From Clostridia bacterium (GTDB taxonomy: Bacteria; Bacillota; Clostridia; Oscillospirales; CAG-272): 57,380 nt of DNA. Position 1 is the stretch's first letter; each line of letters opens with the position of its first letter. The DNA is taken from assembly GCA_017428635.1 (NCBI GenBank), contig JAFRQK010000014.1, positions 1 through 57,380 on the forward strand. The letters run 5' to 3'. Below the pieces are notes generated by a model, which had not been told where the DNA came from, did no database searches, and saw nothing but the letters and a program-made list of their open reading frames with translations. The position numbers were made by a program, and so were the translations under genes. Below are positions 33,403 through 41,764 of this stretch, one piece after another.

Positions 33403-36400
33403 ATGAATCTGAGAAAAGTATTGTCATTCATAATCGTTCTTTGCATGTGTCTGCCGTTTATTCCGACGGCGGCGTTCGCAACGGGCGAAACTGTGATTGA
33501 AAATTATGACAGAGATGAGTTTACGGGTAATGACTCCACATATCCGGAAGGCGTTTCTGTTGACAACTACTGTGACGTCACTTTATCCGGTGGTACGTGG
33601 GGAGATATCTACGTACGCAGCGGATATTCTTTGACCATTGAGGGAACGTCCGCGTCTCCCGTTGTCATAAACGGCAAGATTTATTTCTCCGGCAATAAAC
33701 TTACGATTAACGGCAACGTGACGGTCAGCCAGGGAATTGAGATCAGAGATTATTCCTCCTGGAGCGATTGCCGGGTCAGTATTTACGGAGGTACGTTCGG
33801 CGATCCCTCGGACAGCAGCATTTCTTCCGTTATTTGTTCCGGGGAGGAATGGTATTACAGTTATCAAAGAAAAATCCAAATATCCGGCGGAGTTTTTTAC
33901 GGCGACATAGTAAAAGAAGAGAATTCACACTTCACTATCAAAGTCCTAGGCGGGACGTTCGGCACGGACATTGAGAATAACAACGACGTTGAATTCCTGA
34001 GCGTGGTGACTTTTGTTGACAACGGCGACGGAACTTATACCGTTCCGTTGCTTCCGGATATTTATCAGGATTCCAATGATCCCGACGTCTATCATATAAT
34101 CACCACTGACGGTTTTGCTGATTTCAGGGACAGCGTAAACGCAGGGAATACTTATGAAGGTAAGACCGTTCTTCTCAATGATGATATTGAATTACCAGAA
34201 GACGTAGAATGGGTCCCGATCGGGGTGAAGGACGACTCGGTCAAGGTATTCAAGGGTACTTTTGACGGGCAGGATTACTGTATCTCCGGCATCAATATCA
34301 CTGAAAGCGATCCTCAGTCGTATATCAAACGGTACCAAGCGTTGTTCGGATATACTCAGGGAGCAACGATCAGAAACTTAACGCTTGGAGGCGGAGGCAG
34401 GGCCTATGTTCAAGCACGGGAAGCAGCGGGCCTTGTTGCTTACATGGATGGCGGATTGATTGAGAATATCAGTAGTTATGCAGGGGTCAGCGGGAGTGAA
34501 ATTGCGGGCGGTATTGTCGCCGAAACTGCTGGAAATTGTACGATCAGAAACTGCACCTCAAGTAATGTTCAAACAGTGTTGCGTTATTCAAACGGAATTT
34601 ATATGGGAGGAATTGCGGGTGGTATCGTCGGCCTGGCGACCGGCGCCACCAAGGTTTTAGATTGCCAAGGCTACAGTATTAAAAATGGCGTCTACCTTGG
34701 CGGTATCGTTGGCAGTTTCATGAACGCAGAGACAGGCGCGGAGATCAGCAGATGTTCGGGTTATGATGTAAGTTGTTATATATCCGGCGCAGGTCTTGAT
34801 GATGCTGTAGGTGGAATCCTCGGTTATTGCGGACCTGCAAACAACGGGACTACGCTTGTGGTTTCCAACAATAAAACCGAGTCTTATTCCGGTATTGTAG
34901 GATACACCCATGCAGGTGGTATTGTCGGCGTTGCGGATGCGCCTGTTTCAATTACTGATAACATCAATTACTGTAATGTCAGATGCATTTCCGACGGTGA
35001 AACTTATCCTGCAGGGATCGTATCTTACGCCGGAGCCGGCTGTTACGTTTCCGGAAACGTCAACAACTATGTAATAACGGATAACCAACAGAGGACGTTT
35101 GTCGGAGAAGCGGATCCGGGCGCGACGATCGAAGGAGATAACGTCGTGTATTTAACAATAGAAACAGTCCAGGAATTTAAGGATTTTGCCGACGCGGTAA
35201 ATGCGGGAGAAACCTTTGAAATTCGCGACGTTTATCTTGAGGCTGATATTGATCTGAGCGAGCTGAACGGGCAGTGGACACCGATCGGTGAAGCGGGCAA
35301 TCCCGACAAGGTGTTCAAAGGTGTTTTCTACGGACAAGGTCACACTGTCAGCGGTCTCAGTATCAACGATCCGAGCGCGAGATATCAGGCTTTGTTCGGA
35401 TATGCTCAGGGCGCGAGAATAGAGTATTTGACCGTCGACGGCTCCGTCAGCGCTGCTGAAGCCGCGGGCGTTGTTGCCCAAATGGACGGCGGTTACATAG
35501 GAAATGTCACCAACAACGTTACGGTGACAGCTGCGAGCGTGGCGGGCGGTATCATCTGTTTGTCTGCCGGCGAGTTCACGATGTGGTACGGTTCAAACTA
35601 CGGTTCAGTCACTGTCAGCGGTTCGGGCGGCGCGGGCGGAATTATCGGCGCTGCAAATGACTCAACCAGAGCAAACTATTCCGATAATTACGGCGACGTC
35701 ACGGGTGCAAACAACGTCGGCGGAGGCATTGGTTATTTCGAAATTTCAGACGGTGACGGTTACGTATGGGGAATACATAATTACGGAAACGTTACGGCTA
35801 CGTCTGAAGAACCGGGGACGTGTGCCGGAGGAATTCTAGGCGCCTACAGTGACGCAAGCGTAAACGCAACGATTACTTTCCGCGACTGCTATAACTACTC
35901 GGCCGTCAGCGGATATGATTATGCCGGCGGTATAGTGGGCATTGCCGGAGCCCCCGCTGAAATCACTGATAATGGCAACTATGGCACTATTACGTGCAAC
36001 GCTTCTGCGGAGAGCGGCGTCGAATCATTCCCGTCCGGTATTGTCGCCAAAGTGGGTGTGGGAACGAAGGTTACTAACAACTGGAATGAAGGAGAACTTA
36101 TATCCGCGCAGGACGGCAATACGTATCAGATTATCGGCGACGACGGAGGATGTTTCTCTGAAAACAATATATACTATATAAATATCAACTCTTTAGAGGA
36201 TCTTGAGAATTTCCGAGACAGCGTCAACGCAGGTAACAGTTATTACGGTGTGGGCGTGAATCTGAACACGAACATCACGCTGACCGAACCGTGGATCCCA
36301 ATAGGATACAGTGAGTTAACGGATTTCGGATCGGATCCGACCGCAGATCTCAGTGCGACGCCGTACTTCGCGGGCATGTTCTACGGCAACGGTTATACGA

Positions 36401-39400
36401 TTTCCGGATTGAGCAACTACAGCGACTCGGCCGCGTACGATCCAGATAACGTAAACGGGGATAACGAGTACGTTTACGGTTTATTCGGCGTAGTCGGTAA
36501 CGGTGCAAGTATCAGTTACCTGAGCTTGGACGGCGTAGATATCGATACGACAAAGACGCAGGGCAAGACGGGCAATTCTGTCGGCGCGCTTGTCGGTTAC
36601 GCGTTCGGTGACTTCAGTATTTCCGGCATTAACGTTTCCGGCTCCGTCAAGGCTAACGACGCGGTAGGCGCGATCGTCGGCAGATGCGAGCAGGGCAACT
36701 TTACCGACGGTGTGTCTAGAGGCGTTTCAATATCCAGTTGTACCAGCGACGCGACCGTGACCGGAGGCGCAAACGCGGTCGGTACGACGAAGGCGGCGGG
36801 TCTGGTCGGGTATATCTCGGATAATAACAAGGGCAATTACGGTCTTACTTTCACTTATAACACGTTTACCGGAACGGTAAGCGGCGCGGCGTATAACGGA
36901 CTGTTTGCAACGTTTGACGGGACAATGTTCGAGCCCAGCGGCGACGACGCGGTGCTGGTCTCGACCGGAGATCACGCTGGAAACAGTTATTTCGGGTATG
37001 AAAACAAGTATAAAGATTTCAATTCGTTATTTAAGTTCTCGGACGACAACGCGGTAGTTATTATGGATGCTGTTATTCAGCATTTCATGTATTACGGTTA
37101 TGACTGGATGACTTGGTCGAATGTCTATTACGTTTATGACGCGCAAGGCCTTGCTGAATTCCGCGACAGCGTGAATGACGGAAACACTTACGCGGGTTAT
37201 ACGATCAAACTTCGCGATAACATTGACCTTTCCGAACTGAACGGGGCATGGACGCCTATCGGAACTCACGGATACAGAGAGAAAGACGCCGAAGGCAATC
37301 CCTGCACGTACTTTGCCGGAATATTTGACGGCGACGGTTATACCATCAGCGGTCTGACGGACGAAGGGTACGTCCCGGCGTATACGGACTCCAGCGGACG
37401 GTATGCGTACGGCCTGTTCGGCAGCACGTGCGGCGCTACAGTCAGGAACGTGACATTGACCGACGTCAGTATCAATGCGGCTAAAGGCGACTCTGTCGGC
37501 GCGCTCGTTGGATTCTCAGGAGGCGGTTTGACTGTTTCAAACTGCTCCGTCTCGGGATCGGTTGCCGGTCTTGACGCGGTAGGCGGTATTATCGGACGCG
37601 CGTACAATACTATTGACGGTGATCTGACTACGATTCAGGTCAACGACAATATAAACAACGCTGCGGTGAGCGTAACGACTACGGGTTCCGGTAAAGTCGC
37701 CGGCGTGATCGGTTACGTAACGTATTTCAGTTCCTGCAGTATTTACAATAACGTCAATAACGGCAACGTTACTATGAACGCAACAGGTTCCGGCAACTGC
37801 TTTGAAGCGGGCGTTGCGCTGTTCGGCGGCGATTTCAACGCCAACAGCACCGGGATTTATGATGATGAAGAATGGGGATATAATATCAACATTTCAGGCA
37901 ACACCAACAACGGCACGATCACGGCTCCGGTCGGATTCGCGGGAACCGGAGGAAGCCGGCTCGGATTCGGCGGCGGGATCTCTCAGGTCGCGGGCTGCGC
38001 AGGCTCTACCGTATACGGTTGCGTTACGGTCTATGACAACTATGCTAACGGCAGTATCGTTTCTACGGTAACGCCCGGATGGCTTTTCGACGAGACGCCG
38101 ATCGTGAATCTAGGTCAACAGTCTGCTGAACTCAGAGGAGGACTCTGGCATCTGTGGCTCGAAGCAAACGATTATTACGATTATGAAGGGGTGTACGGCA
38201 GACCTGCCAAGTTCTACAGAGACTATCCCTCTACGTACGACGGATGCAGCGTACAGTATGATTTCCTGTATCAGCTTGCCACGGCGAACGATGGGGATAC
38301 GGTAACGCTTCACGGCGACATCACGGTGGACAGCAAGATCAACATCACAAAGAACGTGACGATCGATCTCGGCGGTCACACCGTCACGGCGACCGGCTGG
38401 TACGCGTTCGATCTCGCGGGCGGCACGCTGAAGAACGGAACGGTTGATCTCGACGGTCAGAGCTGGGGTATCCAGGTCCGCGGCGAGACCACGTTCGAGA
38501 ACGTTGAAATCGTTAACGTTGTGAACAACGAACACGGCCAAATCGCGATCTACGCGTGGGCTCCTGCAACGGGCGAGAACTACGACGTAACGATTGAAAA
38601 CTCCTTGGACAAGAATATCGAAGGAAGATTTTACGTTGACAAGAAAGAAAGCGGAAAAGACGGAGACGTGAACTTCGTCGTCAAAGGCGGTACGTTCAAC
38701 GTAGACCCGACGGCTTATGTACCTGCCGGCTACGCCGTCCGAAACTACAACGGCACGTGGACGGTAGGCGAACCCGTCACGGTAACCTTCAATCTGAACG
38801 GCGGTTCGTATGAGTCAAGCACGGCCAACGTCGAGCGTACGATCATGAAGGGTGAAGCGATCACAGAACTCGTGCCCGAACCAACGAACGGAGAGTATAC
38901 GCTTGAAGGCTGGTATTCCGATACTCAGTTCAAAATGGCGTTTGACTTTAATTCTGCCGTTACCGGAGATATCACGCTGTACGCCTGCTGGATAGATTCG
39001 TCAGTCATAACCTGCACGACGTCGCTCAGTCTAAGGGACAGCATCGACGTAAATATCTACATAAGCAACATTCCGGGTAATACGAGCGCGAGCGGATACT
39101 ACGTCATGTATTCCAAGGATAACGTCAACTGGGAACGCGGAGAATTCACGGACGCGAATCGCGTAAAGGCAGGGAAGTACGTATTCTCGATTCCGTTTGC
39201 CGCCAACCAGGTCACGGGCAAGGTGTACTTGAGGGTATATGACGATACGGATCAGGTCGTCAAAGAGATAATGGGCGGCAGCGGATACTCGATCAAAGAT
39301 TACTGCGACTACATAGTCGACAATTCGTCGGACGCCAAATTGAGAAATCTTTGTAAAGCCCTTATCTCATACGGGTACTACGCGCAGGTGAAGTTCCCAG

Positions 39401-39885
39401 CAACTGCTTCGGGATGGACTGACGACGTCCGCTACACGGATACTATCAACGCCACAATCAGTAGTTTTGACGGCACGGACGATCTGAACAGCAACTACAG
39501 CGCAAACACAACGTACGCCGATCCTGTTACCGGCGCAAAAGCATCGCTAGAGCTTAAATCCAGGACGGAGCTGAATTTCTACCTGTACGGCGTCGAGGAC
39601 GCGGCGGTAACGGTTACTGTGAACGGAGAGGCTTATTCTGCAGCGAACGTTATTGTCGAGCCGGCGTCGAGGGATAACGAGACGAGATGCCGCGTAAAGA
39701 TCAAAGGACTGAATACCGTCGACCTCACGATGAAGATCGTTCTGACCAGCGGCGGGACAGAAATCGAGTACTCGCCGATGACATACATAAGGAGCGCGTT
39801 GAACGGAAGTGACGAAGCAAACAGGAACGTGTGCAAAGCACTGTACAACTTCGTCATGGCGGCAAAGACTTATTTCGTCTGCTGA
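33403..39885 (+). CDS. giant secreted beta-solenoid surface protein
   Basis: A 2160-residue exported protein; a signal peptide ends near AFA-TGE (residue 27). An initial parallel-beta region (28-220) is followed by four large repeats beginning near residues 229, 582, 922 and 1240. Each opens with an FRDSVNAGNTY-like helix, a W-x-PIG strand and an F-x-G-x-F-DG-GYTISGL strand, then GLUG-like beta-helix turns rich in GGIVG and VGALVG. A shorter solenoid (near 1617-1780), an InlB B-repeat/Flg_new type domain (about 1789-1870, GWYSD, ITLYACW) and a 290-residue C-terminal domain follow. There is no LPXTG or SLH anchor. It probably binds host or plant glycans at the surface. AAAGGAGAG precedes ATG, and the leader may be structured. 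Confidence 0.85.
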   Translation: MNLRKVLSFIIVLCMCLPFIPTAAFATGETVIENYDRDEFTGNDSTYPEGVSVDNYCDVTLSGGTWGDIYVRSGYSLTIEGTSASPVVINGKIYFSGNKLTINGNVTVSQGIEIRDYSSWSDCRVSIYGGTFGDPSDSSISSVICSGEEWYYSYQRKIQISGGVFYGDIVKEENSHFTIKVLGGTFGTDIENNNDVEFLSVVTFVDNGDGTYTVPLLPDIYQDSNDPDVYHIITTDGFADFRDSVNAGNTYEGKTVLLNDDIELPEDVEWVPIGVKDDSVKVFKGTFDGQDYCISGINITESDPQSYIKRYQALFGYTQGATIRNLTLGGGGRAYVQAREAAGLVAYMDGGLIENISSYAGVSGSEIAGGIVAETAGNCTIRNCTSSNVQTVLRYSNGIYMGGIAGGIVGLATGATKVLDCQGYSIKNGVYLGGIVGSFMNAETGAEISRCSGYDVSCYISGAGLDDAVGGILGYCGPANNGTTLVVSNNKTESYSGIVGYTHAGGIVGVADAPVSITDNINYCNVRCISDGETYPAGIVSYAGAGCYVSGNVNNYVITDNQQRTFVGEADPGATIEGDNVVYLTIETVQEFKDFADAVNAGETFEIRDVYLEADIDLSELNGQWTPIGEAGNPDKVFKGVFYGQGHTVSGLSINDPSARYQALFGYAQGARIEYLTVDGSVSAAEAAGVVAQMDGGYIGNVTNNVTVTAASVAGGIICLSAGEFTMWYGSNYGSVTVSGSGGAGGIIGAANDSTRANYSDNYGDVTGANNVGGGIGYFEISDGDGYVWGIHNYGNVTATSEEPGTCAGGILGAYSDASVNATITFRDCYNYSAVSGYDYAGGIVGIAGAPAEITDNGNYGTITCNASAESGVESFPSGIVAKVGVGTKVTNNWNEGELISAQDGNTYQIIGDDGGCFSENNIYYININSLEDLENFRDSVNAGNSYYGVGVNLNTNITLTEPWIPIGYSELTDFGSDPTADLSATPYFAGMFYGNGYTISGLSNYSDSAAYDPDNVNGDNEYVYGLFGVVGNGASISYLSLDGVDIDTTKTQGKTGNSVGALVGYAFGDFSISGINVSGSVKANDAVGAIVGRCEQGNFTDGVSRGVSISSCTSDATVTGGANAVGTTKAAGLVGYISDNNKGNYGLTFTYNTFTGTVSGAAYNGLFATFDGTMFEPSGDDAVLVSTGDHAGNSYFGYENKYKDFNSLFKFSDDNAVVIMDAVIQHFMYYGYDWMTWSNVYYVYDAQGLAEFRDSVNDGNTYAGYTIKLRDNIDLSELNGAWTPIGTHGYREKDAEGNPCTYFAGIFDGDGYTISGLTDEGYVPAYTDSSGRYAYGLFGSTCGATVRNVTLTDVSINAAKGDSVGALVGFSGGGLTVSNCSVSGSVAGLDAVGGIIGRAYNTIDGDLTTIQVNDNINNAAVSVTTTGSGKVAGVIGYVTYFSSCSIYNNVNNGNVTMNATGSGNCFEAGVALFGGDFNANSTGIYDDEEWGYNINISGNTNNGTITAPVGFAGTGGSRLGFGGGISQVAGCAGSTVYGCVTVYDNYANGSIVSTVTPGWLFDETPIVNLGQQSAELRGGLWHLWLEANDYYDYEGVYGRPAKFYRDYPSTYDGCSVQYDFLYQLATANDGDTVTLHGDITVDSKINITKNVTIDLGGHTVTATGWYAFDLAGGTLKNGTVDLDGQSWGIQVRGETTFENVEIVNVVNNEHGQIAIYAWAPATGENYDVTIENSLDKNIEGRFYVDKKESGKDGDVNFVVKGGTFNVDPTAYVPAGYAVRNYNGTWTVGEPVTVTFNLNGGSYESSTANVERTIMKGEAITELVPEPTNGEYTLEGWYSDTQFKMAFDFNSAVTGDITLYACWIDSSVITCTTSLSLRDSIDVNIYISNIPGNTSASGYYVMYSKDNVNWERGEFTDANRVKAGKYVFSIPFAANQVTGKVYLRVYDDTDQVVKEIMGGSGYSIKDYCDYIVDNSSDAKLRNLCKALISYGYYAQVKFPATASGWTDDVRYTDTINATISSFDGTDDLNSNYSANTTYADPVTGAKASLELKSRTELNFYLYGVEDAAVTVTVNGEAYSAANVIVEPASRDNETRCRVKIKGLNTVDLTMKIVLTSGGTEIEYSPMTYIRSALNGSDEANRNVCKALYNFVMAAKTYFVC

Positions 39886-39960
39886 TGACGGTCGGATCGG
39901 TCAACGTTTTTCCGGCGTGTTCGATCCCGCCGAATAAGGCGATCATCATAACTGAAAAAT

Positions 39961-39998
39961 GCGGGCGCTTCGATTCGAAGCGCCCGCTTATTTTTTTA
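39961..39998 (+). terminator. terminator of the giant surface protein gene
   Basis: GCGGGCGCTTCGA (39961 on) pairs with TCGAAGCGCCCGC (to 39988), followed by TTATTTTTTT. Confidence 0.9.
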
Positions 39999-40150
39999 TT
40001 GCTTTGAAATAAGAATTATGATATATTGCCTAGTTAGAGTTTTTATCATAAAGGAGAACTAAAAATTGGCTTGATGCCGGACAAGGCAAATAATGATTCC
40101 AAAGGCATAGTAAGAGGTGACCTTCTGATAAGGAGGGTCACCTCTTTTTT
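39999..40150 (+). ncRNA. possible small transcript with own promoter and terminator
   Basis: A promoter-like pair TTGCTT (39999-40004), 17 bp, TATATT (40022-40027) precedes about 115 nt that end in a strong terminator: AGAGGTGACC (40113-40122) with GGTCACCTCT (40136-40145), then T's. An AAGGAGA near 40051 is followed by only a 2-codon TTG frame; a TTG at 40071 opens a frame that runs through the terminator and is not convincing. So a small RNA, or a remnant, is more likely than a gene. Confidence 0.35.
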
Positions 40151-40233
40151 GTTGCCAGAATCAACCGATCGCTTTCCCGCGGTACATTTAGCTTTTTTAC
40201 CTTTAGAACGGTACATTTTGTGTGTTTCTGGCA

Positions 40234-40658
40234 GTGAAAAAAAGAAGCACCTACGGGTGCTTCTTTTTTTCACCGAAGGTGGATTCGAAGGGGAGCGGTA
40301 GTGAATGACAGCCCGGGTGGTGCGGACAGATCTACTGTACCGCAATCGGTCGCAACTGCTGTCCGCTCGAATTTTGCGCAAAAGCGCAAAATTCCAAAAT
40401 ACGGATCAAACTTTTTCAGAGCCGCGACCGGGCCTGCTCGACAACTAACAGTATCTTTGAAAATCGACGCTCTGCGGCGATTTTGGGCAAACAGGCAGTT
40501 CACGAACGATTTCGCAAAACAAGGACCTGTTTGCACAGGGCGAATCCACAGTAAAGGGAAACCGTGAACGCGGTTTCCCTTTACTGCCTTCACGGGTGGT
40601 GTACATTTTACTTTTTTCTGCACCGCAGTGACGCAATAAAAAATAGGAAGGTGGATTC
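40234..40658. repeat. tRNA-Tyr-tail-flanked hairpin element (copy 3 of the architecture)
   Basis: Non-coding element bounded by the 12-nt direct repeat GAAGGTGGATTC (40275-40286 and 40647-40658). On the minus strand the left copy is part of TTCGAATCCACCTTC, identical for 15 nt to the tRNA-Tyr T-arm/acceptor at 32133-32147. It is followed, on that strand, by an 18-bp perfect hairpin (40273-40234, GTGAAAAAAAGAAGCACC arms) like a terminator. The core contains perfect hairpins at 40369-40394 (GAATTTTGCGC arms) and 40549-40586 (16-bp arms, CAGTAAAGGGAAACCG) and inverted GCGGACAG/CTGTCCGC arms (40322-40329, 40359-40366). The stretch from 40151 to 40233 between it and the small transcript holds two GGTACATTT repeats and nothing else I recognise. 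Confidence 0.75.
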
Positions 40659-40696
40659 TAATATACTGTAACCCCTTTTCGTTACTTTTGAATTAG

Positions 40697-40725
40697 TTGA
40701 GTTATCAATAGTTGTATGATATAAT
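40697..40725 (+). promoter_or_regulatory. promoter of the GIY-YIG gene
   Basis: TTGAGT (40697-40702), a 17-bp spacer and TATAAT (40720-40725), 39 nt after the tRNA-tail element. Transcription near 40732 rules out the longest reading of the gene. Confidence 0.75.
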
Positions 40726-40785
40726 AATGTTTGAATGGGGAATCAGCCATTCAATTATAATTCAATTATTCTGAGGATGTATGAA

Positions 40786-41610
40786 ATGAAAGATATCTAT
40801 TTGTCAAGCATTTTTATGAGTATTGATCCTTACAAGTATAAGATTCATTTTGCTCGAGTATCACCTGATGGAACGGAACCATTAAATGATTATGTCGCAG
40901 ACTTTGAAAATTGGAAATACTGGAATATGTATTCCAAAAGCAGGGACGATTTTAATAGAGACTATATTTTCTCTTTAATATCATTTTATCCCGAACGAGA
41001 TACATGGCTGTTTGGAGGAATATGGAGAGTAGTTTCAAGAGACATGAGCAAAGTGCCATATCCATATGAAGTAGAACTTGTTGATGAATATAGCGAGTAT
41101 ATTGGAAGATTGAAGATTAAATATCCATATAAAGATCGTGGAACCAGAGTCAAATTAGAGCATCATTTTAAAGAGTTAATTGTAAAAGAATTACTAGAAG
41201 AGCCATTTTCTACGCTTGTTTTTCCTGGATATAGAAACATTGATATTCCATTCATTACACTTGAAGCAATAATGAAAAAAGACGCCCCAGCATGGAAAAA
41301 TGCATTGTCTATCAAAGGGATATATCTAATAACAGATACGAAGACTGGAAAAAAATACGTCGGAAAAGCTGATGGCGAACATGGAATTTGGCAGCGTTGG
41401 GGAGACTATATTTATGATGGTCACGGAGGAGATGTGGATTTAAAAAAGCTTGTTGATAGCAGGGGATTTGATTATGTTAGACAGCATTTTAAGTTTTCGA
41501 TTTTAGAAACAATAACAGGGTGGGATGAATACGACATTAACGATAGAGAATCACATTGGAAACGCGTTTTAATGTCTCGAATGGAGGAAGTAGGTCACAA
41601 TAAGAATTGA
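40786..41610 (+). CDS. GIY-YIG nuclease family protein
   Basis: A 274-residue protein whose C-terminal 90 residues form a GIY-YIG nuclease domain: KGIYLITDTKTGKKYVGKA (near residue 180) supplies the GIY...YVG signature with the downstream Arg in WQRWGDY, and the metal-binding Glu is in NDRESHWKR near 260. The N-terminal 170 residues, with aromatic-rich segments (DTWLFGGIWRVVSR, VFPGYRNIDIPF), are a separate domain that I do not recognise, perhaps target recognition. The gene is A/T-rich and A/T-ending in codon use compared with its neighbours, and lies between a tRNA-tail element and a REP-like palindrome, pointing to transfer. ATG at 40786 has a GAGG site; ATG at 40777 is possible. Confidence 0.85.
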   Translation: MKDIYLSSIFMSIDPYKYKIHFARVSPDGTEPLNDYVADFENWKYWNMYSKSRDDFNRDYIFSLISFYPERDTWLFGGIWRVVSRDMSKVPYPYEVELVDEYSEYIGRLKIKYPYKDRGTRVKLEHHFKELIVKELLEEPFSTLVFPGYRNIDIPFITLEAIMKKDAPAWKNALSIKGIYLITDTKTGKKYVGKADGEHGIWQRWGDYIYDGHGGDVDLKKLVDSRGFDYVRQHFKFSILETITGWDEYDINDRESHWKRVLMSRMEEVGHNKN

Positions 41611-41637
41611 TTATGGGATGAGTTCTTTCCTCAGTAG

Positions 41638-41693
41638 AAAGACAAGGGGACGGTTCTATGTCTCGAGAAGACACAGAACCGTCCCACGTCTTT
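41638..41693. repeat. REP-like palindrome (GGACGGTTCT family), full copy
   Basis: An imperfect 56-nt palindrome: AAAGAC, GGGGACGGTTCTATGTCT, a CGAG centre and the inverse arm AGACACAGAACCGTCCC, GTCTTT. It occupies most of the gap between the GIY-YIG gene and the next promoter. A half copy occurs at 43078-43104. Confidence 0.75.
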
Positions 41694-41704
41694 CCATCGA
41701 CTCA

Positions 41705-41733
41705 TTGACTTAAAAAAGAATATATGATATAAT
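41705..41733 (+). promoter_or_regulatory. promoter of the 41765-43021 gene
   Basis: TTGACT (41705-41710), a 17-bp spacer and TATAAT (41728-41733). Confidence 0.8.
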
Positions 41734-41764
41734 AATCTGGTTTTGGAAAAAGGAGGATAACAGT

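Noticed and set aside
40270-40623. 117-codon minus-strand open frame over the third element
   Set aside because: It spans perfect hairpins and the tRNA tail, has no ribosome site and no coding-like composition; it is a by-product of the repeat.
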